The notes below the pieces were generated by a model. That model was not told where the DNA came from. It worked only from the letters and a program-made list of their open reading frames with translations, and searched no databases. The translations under genes and the position numbers were made by a program. Below, piece after piece: positions 25,873 to 34,420 of a DNA stretch of 64,000 nt; positions within the stretch are counted from its first letter, which is position 1, and each line of letters begins with the position of its first letter. The DNA comes from Enterobacteriaceae bacterium 4M9 (GTDB lineage: Bacteria; Pseudomonadota; Gammaproteobacteria; Enterobacterales; Enterobacteriaceae): the NCBI GenBank assembly GCA_010092695.1, contig JAADJJ010000001.1:930001-994000 (forward strand), read 5' to 3'.

Positions 25873-26322
25873 TTACGGGGCCGCCCAGGTGGCCGTGGTC
25901 AGATGAAAACCGGCCACGCGATAGGCTTTATAGCGCTCGCGTGCCAGCGGTTTCAGGGAGTCGTCATGAGGGACAAAGTCTATCACTTCATGGAAAGCGG
26001 TGGCAAAATCCGCAAACTGCGGAAGCAGGCAAATCAGCAGGTCGCGCGGGCTGCTGCCGCGTTTGCCAGGCCAGGCCAGCTCCACCGGCGCACCGGCGCG
26101 TGGTCCTTCGCCTGCCAGATTGTGTGGCACAAAGCTGTGCGGGTCCCGCGCCCACAATGCTTCATCAAGCCGAATGGCCTGCTGTTCGTCCTCACAGGCA
26201 ATAAGAATGCGTTTGCCGTTACGCCAACGTTCTGCGGCAAGCTCGCACGTCAGCAACTCAACGGCGTTGAGGCCATCGGCGGCAGTGTCGTTGTCCAGAA
26301 GGTAGAACGTTGCGTTTTTCAT
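25873..26322 (-). CDS. holC: DNA polymerase III subunit chi
   Basis: A 149-residue clamp-loader accessory subunit that links the polymerase III holoenzyme to SSB (E. coli 147). It begins MKNATFYLLDNDTA and carries the conserved LIACEDEQQAIRLDEALW. It sits between pepA and valS as in E. coli. Confidence 0.95.
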   Translation of the reverse strand: MKNATFYLLDNDTAADGLNAVELLTCELAAERWRNGKRILIACEDEQQAIRLDEALWARDPHSFVPHNLAGEGPRAGAPVELAWPGKRGSSPRDLLICLLPQFADFATAFHEVIDFVPHDDSLKPLARERYKAYRVAGFHLTTATWAAP

Positions 26323-26384
26323 GGCTCAGGTTCTTTGAATGCGACTGCGGCACAGGCCGCACGGGAAACACAAACTTTAACATA

Positions 26385-26572
26385 AAACGGCGACGCTTTC
26401 GCATCGCCGTTTGAGACGGATGACAAACCTCATCCTGCCGTAAGCAGGATGGATGACATTCAATAAAAAAAAGAAAATCAACGCAGTGAGTTTTGCCTGC
26501 TAACCACAAAGAAGGGAAGACGCCTTTTTCCTTCTTTGTCAGGAATCTGAAGCGGCGACGCTTTCACGCCGC
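26385..26572. repeat. Two similar hairpins in the holC-pepA gap
   Basis: CGGCGACGCTTTC occurs twice, at 26388-26400 and 26554-26566. Each copy is the left arm and loop of a hairpin: AAACGGCGA with TCGCCGTTT (26385-26412), and GCGGCG with CGCCGC (26552-26572). A third hairpin, CATCCTGC-CGTAA-GCAGGATG, lies between at 26431-26451. They look like small dispersed palindromes after pepA rather than strong terminators, since no good T-run follows on the minus strand. Confidence 0.5.
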
Positions 26573-26602
26573 CGTTTAGTGCAGGTTACTGCAAGGCGCG
26601 GG

Positions 26603-28114
26603 TTACTCTTCGCCGTTCATGCCCGCACGGTTGAGCAGGAACTGCGACAGCATCGCCACCGGGCGACCGGTGGCACCTTTAGCCTTGCCGGAGCGCCACG
26701 CGGTGCCCGCAATGTCCAGGTGCGCCCACACGTATTTACGGGTAAAGCGCGACAGGAAGCAGCCTGCGGTAATCGCCCCGCCAGGGCGCCCGCCAATGTT
26801 CGCCATATCGGCAAAATTTGACTCAAGCTGCTCCTGGAATTCATCGCCAAGCGGCAGACGCCAGGCGCGGTCGCCGGACTGCTCTGACGCGCCGATAAGC
26901 TCATGTGCCAGCGGATTGTGGTTTGCCATAAGTCCGGTGATGTGATGGCCCAGCGCAATCACGCAGGCACCGGTCAGGGTGGCGATATCGATGACCACTT
27001 CCGGGTCGAAACGCTCAACGTAGGTCAGCACGTCACACAGTACCAGGCGGCCTTCGGCATCGGTGTTAAGCACTTCCACGGTCTGGCCGGACATGGTGGT
27101 CAGCACATCGCCCGGGCGATAGGCACGCCCGCCGGGCATGTTTTCACAGCCGGCCAGCACGCCCACTACGTTTAGCGGGAGCTGTAGCTCGGCGACCATG
27201 CGCATCACGCCGTACACCGCCGCCGCACCGCACATGTCGTACTTCATTTCATCCATCTCAGCCGCAGGCTTAATGGAGATACCGCCGGAGTCGAAGGTCA
27301 GCCCTTTGCCTACCAGCACGATAGGGCGCGCGTCCGGGTCACTGCTGCCGCGATATTCAATCACCGACATCAACGATTCGTTCTGGGAGCCGTGACCGAC
27401 AGCCAGGTAGGCGTTCATGCCAAGCTCTTTCATTTGCTGCTCGCCAATTACGCGCGTGACGGTGTTCTGGCTGTATGCGTCAGCAAGTTGACGCGCCTGG
27501 GAGGCGAGATAGGCAGCGTTACAGATGTTTGGTGGCATGTTACCGAGATCTTTAGCGGCGCGAATCCCGGCGGCAATGGCGAGGCCGTGCTGAATAGCGC
27601 GTTCGCCGCTGGTCAGTTCGCGGCGCGTTGGCACGTTAAACACCATTTTACGCAGCGGGCGGCGCGGCTCAGCGCGATTGGTTTTCAGTTGATCGAAGCT
27701 GTAAAGGGTCTCTTTTGCGGTTTCCACCGCCTGGCGTACTTTCCAGTACGTGTTGCGCCCTTTCACGTGCAGTTCCGTCAGGAAGCAGACGGCTTCCATT
27801 GAGCCGGTGTCGTTAAGGGTGTTGATGGTTTTCTGAATCACCTGCTTATACTGGCGCTCGTCAAGCTCACGCTCTTTGCCGCAACCAATGAGCAGAATAC
27901 GCTCAGAGAGCACGTTCGGGACGTGGTGCAACAGCAAGGTCTGGCCTGCTTTGCCTTCCAGCTCACCGCGACGCAGCAGCGCGCTGATGTAGCCGTCGCT
28001 GATTTTATCGAGTTGTTCGGCAATCGGGGACAGGCGACGCGGCTCAAATACCCCTACAACGATGCAGGCGCTACGCTGTTTTTCCGGGCTTCCGCTCTTT
28101 ACACTGAACTCCAT
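26603..28114 (-). CDS. pepA: Leucyl aminopeptidase PepA
   Basis: A 503-residue M17 zinc/manganese aminopeptidase, the same length as in E. coli. The family signature NTDAEGRLVL and the metal-site motif VGKGLTFDSGG are intact. In E. coli PepA (XerB) also binds DNA in Xer recombination and in control of carAB. It is convergent to nothing here and is read leftward towards holC-valS. Confidence 0.98.
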   Translation of the reverse strand: MEFSVKSGSPEKQRSACIVVGVFEPRRLSPIAEQLDKISDGYISALLRRGELEGKAGQTLLLHHVPNVLSERILLIGCGKERELDERQYKQVIQKTINTLNDTGSMEAVCFLTELHVKGRNTYWKVRQAVETAKETLYSFDQLKTNRAEPRRPLRKMVFNVPTRRELTSGERAIQHGLAIAAGIRAAKDLGNMPPNICNAAYLASQARQLADAYSQNTVTRVIGEQQMKELGMNAYLAVGHGSQNESLMSVIEYRGSSDPDARPIVLVGKGLTFDSGGISIKPAAEMDEMKYDMCGAAAVYGVMRMVAELQLPLNVVGVLAGCENMPGGRAYRPGDVLTTMSGQTVEVLNTDAEGRLVLCDVLTYVERFDPEVVIDIATLTGACVIALGHHITGLMANHNPLAHELIGASEQSGDRAWRLPLGDEFQEQLESNFADMANIGGRPGGAITAGCFLSRFTRKYVWAHLDIAGTAWRSGKAKGATGRPVAMLSQFLLNRAGMNGEE

Positions 28115-28388
28115 GAACTACGCTCCTGAATCTTAAAGACAACAATGACGGCTGCGATTAGAATTGGCAGCTTAATTAAACTCTTGTCCGCTGATGCACA
28201 GACTTCGTGTTAATCTTACGCATACTGTTACCGGGTTTCGGCCCATCGGCTTGTTTAACCGAAGCGCGGAATCGCTGAGTATAGTAATCTTAGCGGCGTT
28301 TTCGACGATTCAAGAGAATAAATGACGTTTAAGCGTTGAAACAAGCGATTTTCCTGCAAAAAGACTCGTTTTCACAGGCGTATTTAAT

Positions 28389-29495
28389 GTGATAATCATA
28401 AGATATCTCGTCCGGGAGACGCTCAAAAGCCAACTGGCGATCCTGTTCATCCTGCTGCTCATCTTCTTTTGCCAGAAGTTGGTCAGGATACTGGGCGCAG
28501 CGGTTGACGGAGAGATACCCACCAATCTGGTTTTGTCTTTACTGGGGCTCGGTGTGCCAGAAATGGCGCAGCTGATTTTGCCGCTCAGCCTGTTTCTTGG
28601 CCTGCTGATGACCTTTGGCAAGCTATACACTGAAAGCGAAATTACCGTCATGCACGCCTGCGGCCTGAGCCGGGCAGTGCTGATTAAGGCGGCGATGCTC
28701 CTTGCGCTGTTCACTGGCGTACTGGCACTGATTAACGTGATGTGGGCAAGCCCCTGGTCGTCGCGCCATCAGGATGAAGTGATGGCAGAAGCCAAAGCCA
28801 ACCCCGGTCTGGCGGCACTGGCACAGGGCCAGTTCCAGCAGTCAACGGACGGCAACTCGGTGCTGTTTATTGAAGGCGTGGAAGGCAGCCGCTTTAACGA
28901 TGTGTTCCTCGCACAGTTGCGCCCGAAAGGCAGCGCCCGTCCTTCCGTGGTGGTGGCTGACTCCGGTCAGATCTCAGTGCGCAAAGACGGCTCTCAGATA
29001 GTCACGCTCAATAAAGGCACCCGTTTTGAAGGGACTGCGCTGCTGCGTGATTTCCGCATTACCGATTTCCAGGATTATCAGGCGGTTGTCGGCCACCAGA
29101 CCGTGGCGCTTGACCCTAATAACACCGATCAGATGGAGCTGCGTGCGCTGTGGTCAACCGCTGATGCCAGTGACCTGGCAAAAGCCGAGTTGCACTGGCG
29201 TATTACGCTGGTGTTCGCCGTGGTCGTCATGGCGCTGATGGTGGTGCCACTTAGCGTCGTGAACCCGCGCCAGGGGCGCGTGCTCTCGATGCTGCCGGCC
29301 ATGTTGCTCTATCTCATCTTCTTCCTGCTGCAAACGTCTATTAAGTCAAACGGCGGCAAGGGCAAGCTGGATCCGGTGCTGTGGATATGGGTGGTTAACC
29401 TGTCTTACCTGGCGCTGGCAGTGCTGCTCAACGTCTGGGATACGGTGCCGATGCGTAAACTTCGCGCCCGCTTTGGGCAAAGAGGAACCGTATAA
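28389..29495 (+). CDS. lptF: LPS transport permease LptF
   Basis: A 368-residue inner-membrane subunit of the LptB2FGC ABC transporter, which extracts lipopolysaccharide and passes it to LptA. The GTG start gives MIIIRYLVRETLKSQLAILF, identical to the start I recall for E. coli, which also uses GTG. Three membrane helices precede and three follow a periplasmic beta-jellyroll domain (about 105-265). Its last base is the first base of the lptG ATG. Confidence 0.97.
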   Translation: MIIIRYLVRETLKSQLAILFILLLIFFCQKLVRILGAAVDGEIPTNLVLSLLGLGVPEMAQLILPLSLFLGLLMTFGKLYTESEITVMHACGLSRAVLIKAAMLLALFTGVLALINVMWASPWSSRHQDEVMAEAKANPGLAALAQGQFQQSTDGNSVLFIEGVEGSRFNDVFLAQLRPKGSARPSVVVADSGQISVRKDGSQIVTLNKGTRFEGTALLRDFRITDFQDYQAVVGHQTVALDPNNTDQMELRALWSTADASDLAKAELHWRITLVFAVVVMALMVVPLSVVNPRQGRVLSMLPAMLLYLIFFLLQTSIKSNGGKGKLDPVLWIWVVNLSYLALAVLLNVWDTVPMRKLRARFGQRGTV

Positions 29496-30577
29496 TGTTC
29501 GGTTTTGGCGTACTCGATCGCTATATCGGGAAGACCATTTTTAACACCATCATGATGACACTGTTCATGCTGGTGTCGCTTTCTGCCATCATCAAATTTG
29601 TCGACGAGCTTAAACGTGCTGGTAAGGGCGCCTACACCGCGCTGGGGGCAGGAACCTACACGTTGCTCAGTATCCCGAAGGATATTCAGATTTTCTTTCC
29701 GATGGCGGCGCTGCTTGGTGCGTTGCTGGGACTGGGGATGCTGGCCCAGCGCAGTGAGCTGGTGGTGATGCAGGCTTCAGGCTTTACCCGCATGCAGGTG
29801 GCCGGTTCCGTCATGAAAACGGCTATTCCGCTGGTGCTGCTGACCATGGCGATTGGTGAGTGGGTGGCGCCTGCGGGCGAGCAGATGGCGCGTAACTACC
29901 GCGCACAGATGATTTACGGCGGTTCGCTGCTGTCAACTCAGCAAGGGCTGTGGGCGAAAGACGGCCATAATTTTGTTTATATTGAACGCGTGAAGGCCAG
30001 CAACGAGCTGGCGGGTATCAGCATTTACAGCTTTACGCCTGAGCGTCGTCTTGAAACCGTGCGTTACGCGGCGTCGGCAAAGTTTGATACCAAAGACAAA
30101 GTATGGAAACTCTCCCAGGTGGATGAGTCAGACCTGCGCGACAGCAAACAAATTACCGGTAAACAGACGGTGACAGGTACCTGGAAGACCAACCTGACGC
30201 CGGATAAACTCGGTGTCGTGGCGCTCGACCCGGACGCGCTGTCTATCAGCGGCTTGCACAACTATGTGAAATACCTGAAGTCGAGCGGGCAGGACTCCGG
30301 GCGCTACCAGCTTAATATGTGGAGCAAGGTGTTCCAGCCGGTGTCGGTAGCGGTGATGATGCTGATGGCGTTGTCATTTATCTTTGGGCCACTGCGCAGC
30401 GTGCCGATGGGCGTGCGCGTGGTGACCGGGATAAGCTTCGGCTTCTTGTTCTACGTGCTGGACCAGATTTTTGGGCCATTAAGTCTGGTATACAACATTC
30501 CGCCGTTACTCGGCGCGCTGTTACCCAGCGCCAGTTTCCTGCTTATCAGCCTGTGGTTACTGACCCGCCGCGCATAA
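29495..30577 (+). CDS. lptG: LPS transport permease LptG
   Basis: A 360-residue partner of LptF with the same layout: three N-terminal helices, a periplasmic domain and three C-terminal helices. The TAATG overlap with lptF indicates translational coupling and a 1:1 stoichiometry. A strong terminator follows. Confidence 0.98.
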   Translation: MFGFGVLDRYIGKTIFNTIMMTLFMLVSLSAIIKFVDELKRAGKGAYTALGAGTYTLLSIPKDIQIFFPMAALLGALLGLGMLAQRSELVVMQASGFTRMQVAGSVMKTAIPLVLLTMAIGEWVAPAGEQMARNYRAQMIYGGSLLSTQQGLWAKDGHNFVYIERVKASNELAGISIYSFTPERRLETVRYAASAKFDTKDKVWKLSQVDESDLRDSKQITGKQTVTGTWKTNLTPDKLGVVALDPDALSISGLHNYVKYLKSSGQDSGRYQLNMWSKVFQPVSVAVMMLMALSFIFGPLRSVPMGVRVVTGISFGFLFYVLDQIFGPLSLVYNIPPLLGALLPSASFLLISLWLLTRRA

Positions 30578-30587
30578 TTTGTGCATT

Positions 30588-30617
30588 AAAAAACCGGCCG
30601 TTGGGCCGGTTTTTTTA
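30588..30617. terminator. Bidirectional terminator, lptG / yqjK
   Basis: CCGGCC-GTTG-GGCCGG with an A-run before and eight T after lies between two convergent genes. This is also the right-hand junction where the 96-97 min block meets the 70 min block relative to the E. coli map. Confidence 0.92.
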
Positions 30618-30630
30618 CGTCTTCGTCGCG

Positions 30631-30924
30631 TCAGCGACGCATATTGCGCAGCGCCTTACGTAACACCCGCCACGTGCTCCACAGTCCTACGCCGCGTTTG
30701 CCCCAGCGCAGTAAAAAGCGCGGATGGCGTACGCTCCAGAGCGCGACCAGGCTACTGCCGGCAATCGCCCAGGTGCGCATGTTAAGCAGCGTGTTCCAGC
30801 CGCGGTCCAGCCGCGTTGTGGCATCACGCCAGTCACGACAGCCCGCGTTCAGATCGAGCCGCTGCTGCTGGATTTCACTTAGCAGGTCTGCCGTGCGGTG
30901 CGCTCGCTCCTGACGGCTACTCAC
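30631..30924 (-). CDS. yqjK: YqjK family protein
   Basis: A 97-residue homologue of E. coli YqjK (99). It has a hydrophobic stretch around WAIAGSSLVALWSV and a basic C-terminus. Function is unknown. Its start overlaps the yqjE stop by eight bases, so it is the last gene of yqjC-yqjD-yqjE-yqjK. Confidence 0.9.
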   Translation of the reverse strand: MSSRQERAHRTADLLSEIQQQRLDLNAGCRDWRDATTRLDRGWNTLLNMRTWAIAGSSLVALWSVRHPRFLLRWGKRGVGLWSTWRVLRKALRNMRR

Positions 30925-31315
30925 TTTTATCCTCCAGCAACTCGCGATCGTTTTTTAGCTCGCGGCGCGTATGGCGTAAAAGCGTGGTACGCTTCGCTTT
31001 GCGCAGTGTCCAGACGCCGAGTATCAGCGCCAGAATCAGCAGCGTTGCCGTGGTACCCAGCATCGCCGCAAGGCGGTACTGAGGATCGACGGCCCAGATA
31101 ATCAGCACCATCAGACTCATCAGTCCGAACGCGGTGAAAATCATCGTTAGCCCAAGCATCAGCATTATCTGGAGGAGGTTGGCTTTCTCCTCCTCCAGCT
31201 CAACCACCGCCAGTCGCAGGCGGGTTTCCACCATCTGAATCAGAATAGTGAGGATTCGCTGCCCGATGCCCAGGACGCTTTTGCCGGGACCTTCGTGTTG
31301 GCGGTTAGCAGCCAT
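30917..31315 (-). CDS. yqjE: Inner-membrane protein YqjE
   Basis: A 132-residue Actin-holin-like superfamily III (phage holin-like) protein with two membrane segments at about residues 50-72 and 79-102 and a long preceding amphipathic helix (VETRLRLAVVELEEEKANL). E. coli YqjE is of similar size. It follows yqjD by three bases. Confidence 0.9.
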   Translation of the reverse strand: MAANRQHEGPGKSVLGIGQRILTILIQMVETRLRLAVVELEEEKANLLQIMLMLGLTMIFTAFGLMSLMVLIIWAVDPQYRLAAMLGTTATLLILALILGVWTLRKAKRTTLLRHTRRELKNDRELLEDKSE

Positions 31316-31318
31316 AAC

Positions 31319-31618
31319 TTAGCGGCGCGCCAGCAGAACGCCCAGCACTACGCCAACGGCAGCACCAATGCCAATGCCGGTCCAGGGATTATCGTGGACA
31401 TACTCATCGGCCCGAGCAGCGGCTTCGCGCGTCTGGCGCGCAATGGCATCGCTGGTTTCACCCAGGCGCTGACGGCTGTCTTTAAGCGCGCGCTGCGCTT
31501 TGGTGCGCAGTTTATCCAGTTCTTCTTTGGATTTATCGCCGGAGTTACTGAGCACTTCTTCCAGCGTGTCCGCGAGTGATTTCAGTTCATCGCGTAAAGC
31601 ATCGGTATCTTTTGCCAT
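31319..31618 (-). CDS. yqjD: Ribosome-associated membrane protein YqjD (ElaB family)
   Basis: A 99-residue DUF883 protein (E. coli 101). It has a long N-terminal helix and one C-terminal membrane segment (IGIGAAVGVVLGVLLARR). Family members bind stationary-phase ribosomes and tether them to the membrane. Confidence 0.92.
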   Translation of the reverse strand: MAKDTDALRDELKSLADTLEEVLSNSGDKSKEELDKLRTKAQRALKDSRQRLGETSDAIARQTREAAARADEYVHDNPWTGIGIGAAVGVVLGVLLARR

Positions 31619-31652
31619 TGTTATTTTCTCCTGCTGGGTTAAGGGCCCTGCG

Positions 31653-32024
31653 TTAGTTGCTTTGGGCTTCTAGCGCTTTTAATTGCTGTTCGGCTATAGC
31701 GAGTTTGCGCTCGCGTTTAGCTATCTTATTCGCATCGCCTTTGGCCTGGGCTTCCGTCAGTTCCTGGCGGCGTTCAGCGACGTCTGCGCGTTTTTCCGCC
31801 ACTTTTTTCTGGCGCTCGGCCAGAACATCAGCATCGTTACAGTTGCTGCGGACTTCCTGAAGCGCTTTTTTCAGCCCGGCAATCTCATTGCTGTTGCTGT
31901 GCTTCTCAGCGAAAAAAAGTCGGGTTTCAATACTTTTCGCTTTTTGTTCACAAGGCGATGTTGCCGCCTGCACAGCAGCGGACAGAGAAAAGAAGGCGAT
32001 TGCCAGAGCGATACGGTTTTTCAT
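31653..32024 (-). CDS. yqjC: Periplasmic DUF1090 protein YqjC
   Basis: A 123-residue exported protein with a signal peptide (MKNRIALAIAFFSLSAAVQA) and a helical, highly charged mature part with two cysteines (SPCEQ and SNCND). Function is unknown. It is the first gene of the yqjC-D-E-K run. Confidence 0.9.
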   Translation of the reverse strand: MKNRIALAIAFFSLSAAVQAATSPCEQKAKSIETRLFFAEKHSNSNEIAGLKKALQEVRSNCNDADVLAERQKKVAEKRADVAERRQELTEAQAKGDANKIAKRERKLAIAEQQLKALEAQSN

Positions 32025-32168
32025 ACGAGAACTTCCTTTTGTGTTAACGGCGCAAGCGGCCGTATTTTCCAGTGAATGTCCGGCATCGTCAGACGGCGGA
32101 CATCGTTAAGCATAGCCGATTCGGATAAAAACCCAAAAGAGACTGAAACAATTCAGAAAAAGAGAGGG

Positions 32169-32549
32169 CTATCCCAGGTGGTCGCGCTCATTGCGCAAAC
32201 GGGAGATAAGAGACAGGGCTGCGCTATTGTCTTCTTGTTGGGCAATGATGTAGCCCTGAGGCAGGGTGCGGTTGAGGACTTCGCGAGCAGCGTTGCTCTG
32301 GGCGCTGGAGTCGAATTTAATCACCAGCCCGTTGCCCTGAGGTGTAATACTTTTGAAAGGGATGCCGTTGGCATCAAGATGGTGCCAGACATAGAAACCG
32401 TCCGGGGAGCTGACTCCCGCCCGCGTGGCGCGGATTTCCAGCGTCGATTCCGGGCGTTGCAGGGCCGTCCAGGCCAGCAACGCAGTCAGCGCCAGAAGCG
32501 CTGTCAGAATGAGATTACGCAGGATGTGCGGAAAGCGCATGGTGCTCAT
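32169..32549 (-). CDS. mzrA: Modulator of EnvZ/OmpR, MzrA
   Basis: A 126-residue inner-membrane protein with one N-terminal membrane helix (LILTALLALTALLAWTAL). In E. coli MzrA binds EnvZ and connects the CpxAR and EnvZ/OmpR envelope stress systems. The ATG overlaps the yqjA stop by one base (TAATG), as in the E. coli yqjA-mzrA operon. Confidence 0.93.
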   Translation of the reverse strand: MSTMRFPHILRNLILTALLALTALLAWTALQRPESTLEIRATRAGVSSPDGFYVWHHLDANGIPFKSITPQGNGLVIKFDSSAQSNAAREVLNRTLPQGYIIAQQEDNSAALSLISRLRNERDHLG

Positions 32550-33211
32550 TATCCCCGGTTAGCGTGTTTCTTTTTCCACAACACCACCAGCGAGCCGACC
32601 AGGCCAAAGACCAGCAGGCACACTGGAAGCAGCATGAGTCCGGCCATCAGTTCATCTTCGTACTTAAGGAAGACCGGCGTTTTCCCCAGCACATAGCCAA
32701 GGGTGGTCAGAATCAAAATCCACAGCAGGCCACTCATCCAGTTAAAGAACTGAAAACGCGTATTGCTCAGGCCAGAAATCCCGGCGATGGTCGGCAGCAG
32801 CGTGCGGACAAACGCGATAAAGCGGGCAATCAGGAGTGCGGATAAGCCATGTTTATGGAACAGGTGATGTGCACGCTGGTGGTAGTGGGCCGGAAGGTGA
32901 GACAGCCATTTTTGCACCGTTCTCGTGTTACCCAGCCAGCGGCCCTGAATATAACTGAGCCAGCAGCCCAGACTTGCGGCAATCGTCAGCAAAATCACGG
33001 TTTGCGGGAAGCCCAGTGCGCCTTTGGAAATCAGCACGCCAACCAGCACCAGCAGGCTGTCGCCTGGCAGGAAGGCGGCGGGCAGCAGGCCATTTTCAAG
33101 AAACAGGATCATGAACAGCACAAAGTACAGCATCCCAATCATGGCGGGATTGGCGAGCGTTTCAAAATCCTGGCTCCAAAGAGCGCTAAGCAGTTGCGTC
33201 AAAAGTTCCAT
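32549..33211 (-). CDS. yqjA: DedA-family membrane protein YqjA
   Basis: A 220-residue DedA/SNARE-associated membrane protein with about five hydrophobic segments and the motif FARFIAFVRTLLPTIAGISG (here ARFIAFVRTLLPTIAGI), which carries the arginine essential in the family. DedA proteins are linked to undecaprenyl-phosphate and lipid recycling and to drug/pH tolerance. It is co-transcribed with mzrA. Confidence 0.95.
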   Translation of the reverse strand: MELLTQLLSALWSQDFETLANPAMIGMLYFVLFMILFLENGLLPAAFLPGDSLLVLVGVLISKGALGFPQTVILLTIAASLGCWLSYIQGRWLGNTRTVQKWLSHLPAHYHQRAHHLFHKHGLSALLIARFIAFVRTLLPTIAGISGLSNTRFQFFNWMSGLLWILILTTLGYVLGKTPVFLKYEDELMAGLMLLPVCLLVFGLVGSLVVLWKKKHANRG

Positions 33212-33276
33212 TCATTTTTCCTGGGCACATCGGGTAAACCAACCGCAGGGCGCGGTGAAACAGGGGATAAATGCGG

Positions 33277-33495
33277 CTACCGGTATTTCACTTTGTTGAT
33301 GCACTCGCAGCCGTATTGTTGGGTACGCCAGCCGGGGTTGGTGATGAACCAGATACCCGGTTCAGGGAGATCTACCAGTAATGCATCTAATTGTAACAAA
33401 GCTCTACGGCAAGCGTCACAATAAATGTGATTTGCTGCGGGATGATTTTGCTTGCACACTGCACAGGAGGCGAGGCTATTTACATACACTGACAC
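33277..33495 (-). CDS. Small Cys-rich protein, possible zinc finger
   Basis: A 72-codon frame starting with GTG, 32 bases after the exuR stop, contains two CxxC pairs (CAVC at about 11-14 and CDAC at about 27-30) and a third CEC near the end. Two CxxC knuckles 12 residues apart suggest a structural zinc site. I do not recognise it and no good Shine-Dalgarno precedes the GTG, so the start and even the gene are uncertain. It would be the gene after exuR. Confidence 0.45.
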   Translation of the reverse strand: MSVYVNSLASCAVCKQNHPAANHIYCDACRRALLQLDALLVDLPEPGIWFITNPGWRTQQYGCECINKVKYR

Positions 33496-33527
33496 TATAC
33501 ATGGTTTACTGACCTGCTCAGGATGCG

Positions 33528-34304
33528 TTATTTGTGGGAATTGGCCTCAGGATCGAGGTGCACGACCGGATTTTCAGCAAACAAATAGCGGTCAGCGTTA
33601 AACTCAAAATCGTCGCTGGTTTCGTTAAATAACATTTGTTTGGTGTTTTCCAGGTGCTGCCACATCGCAAGCTTGGCGGCGTGCGGGTCTTTGCGCACCA
33701 GGGCTTTGAGTATTTTATCGTGGTCGTCACACCAGTTATCCACGGTACGCAGATCGATGTGTTCGTGCAGTTTTTGCCAGTACGGGTTGTGCGCCCGCTG
33801 GGTCCACATTTTTTCCACAATAGCGGCCAGCGCGCTGTTTTGCGTAGCCAGCGCCACCTGCACGTGAAACTGCAAATCCCACTGTGAGTCGCGAAAGCAT
33901 TTCTCGTTGCGCGCCTGCTCCTGAATCTCCATCAGCTTCACAATGTCCTGCTTGGTCACTTGGGTGGCGGCAAACTCGGCGACATTGCTCTCAATAAGCT
34001 GGCGGGCCTGTAGCAACTCAAACGGGCCGAAACTGGCGAATTCCAGGCGCTCGTCAGGGACTGTGTGGTACTTTGCCTGATTTGACATCACATGGATCCC
34101 GGAGCCTTTACGCACTTCTACGTAGCCTTCAACCTCCAGCATGATAATGGCCTCACGCACCACCGTGCGGCTGACGTTTTTTTCTTCGGCGATGACACGT
34201 TCGGCGGGCAACTTTTCGCCGACGGCATAAGCACCGTTTTCAATGCGTTGCTTAAGCTCGTTTGCGAGCTGCTGATAAAGGCGACGGGGTTCCGGGAGTT
34301 CCAT
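33528..34304 (-). CDS. exuR: Hexuronate regulon repressor ExuR
   Basis: A 258-residue GntR/FadR-type repressor, the same length as in E. coli. The winged helix is RRLYQQLANELKQRIENG to KGSGIHVM (about residues 5-77) and an all-helical FCD ligand domain follows. ExuR represses exuT, uxaCA and other genes until galacturonate or glucuronate is present. The ATG at 34304 follows GGAG and yields the known N-terminus MELPEPRRLYQQL; an ATG seven codons upstream is rejected. Confidence 0.97.
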   Translation of the reverse strand: MELPEPRRLYQQLANELKQRIENGAYAVGEKLPAERVIAEEKNVSRTVVREAIIMLEVEGYVEVRKGSGIHVMSNQAKYHTVPDERLEFASFGPFELLQARQLIESNVAEFAATQVTKQDIVKLMEIQEQARNEKCFRDSQWDLQFHVQVALATQNSALAAIVEKMWTQRAHNPYWQKLHEHIDLRTVDNWCDDHDKILKALVRKDPHAAKLAMWQHLENTKQMLFNETSDDFEFNADRYLFAENPVVHLDPEANSHK

Positions 34305-34335
34305 ACCTGGCTCCAGTAGTGGCAAGAATTCTCTG

Positions 34336-34352
34336 ATTTGTTATACCACTTT
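34336..34352 (-). promoter_or_regulatory. Candidate ExuR operator before exuR
   Basis: ATTTGTTATACCACTTT shares TTGTYATACMACTTT with the site at 35909-35926 in the exuT-uxaC gap. Both are near-palindromic around TTGT-N3-ACMA. The shared motif in two promoters of one regulon is the evidence; the assignment to ExuR is inference. Confidence 0.5.
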
Positions 34353-34378
34353 TTCTTAGTCTGCTCCATCCAGGGCGT

Positions 34379-34406
34379 AAAAAAGCCGCCTGAGGGCGCA
34401 GGCGGC
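34379..34406 (-). terminator. Terminator after exuT
   Basis: GCCGCCT and AGGCGGC form a 7-bp stem with an 8-nt loop, and six T follow on the minus strand. It separates exuT from the downstream exuR promoter. Confidence 0.85.
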
Positions 34407-34420
34407 GTGCGGGTTTAGTG

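Noticed and set aside
30578..30640. A tRNA gene or attachment site at the lptG junction (leuX region in E. coli)
   Set aside because: The gap contains only the terminator. No tRNA-like sequence or phage or integrase gene is visible in the window.
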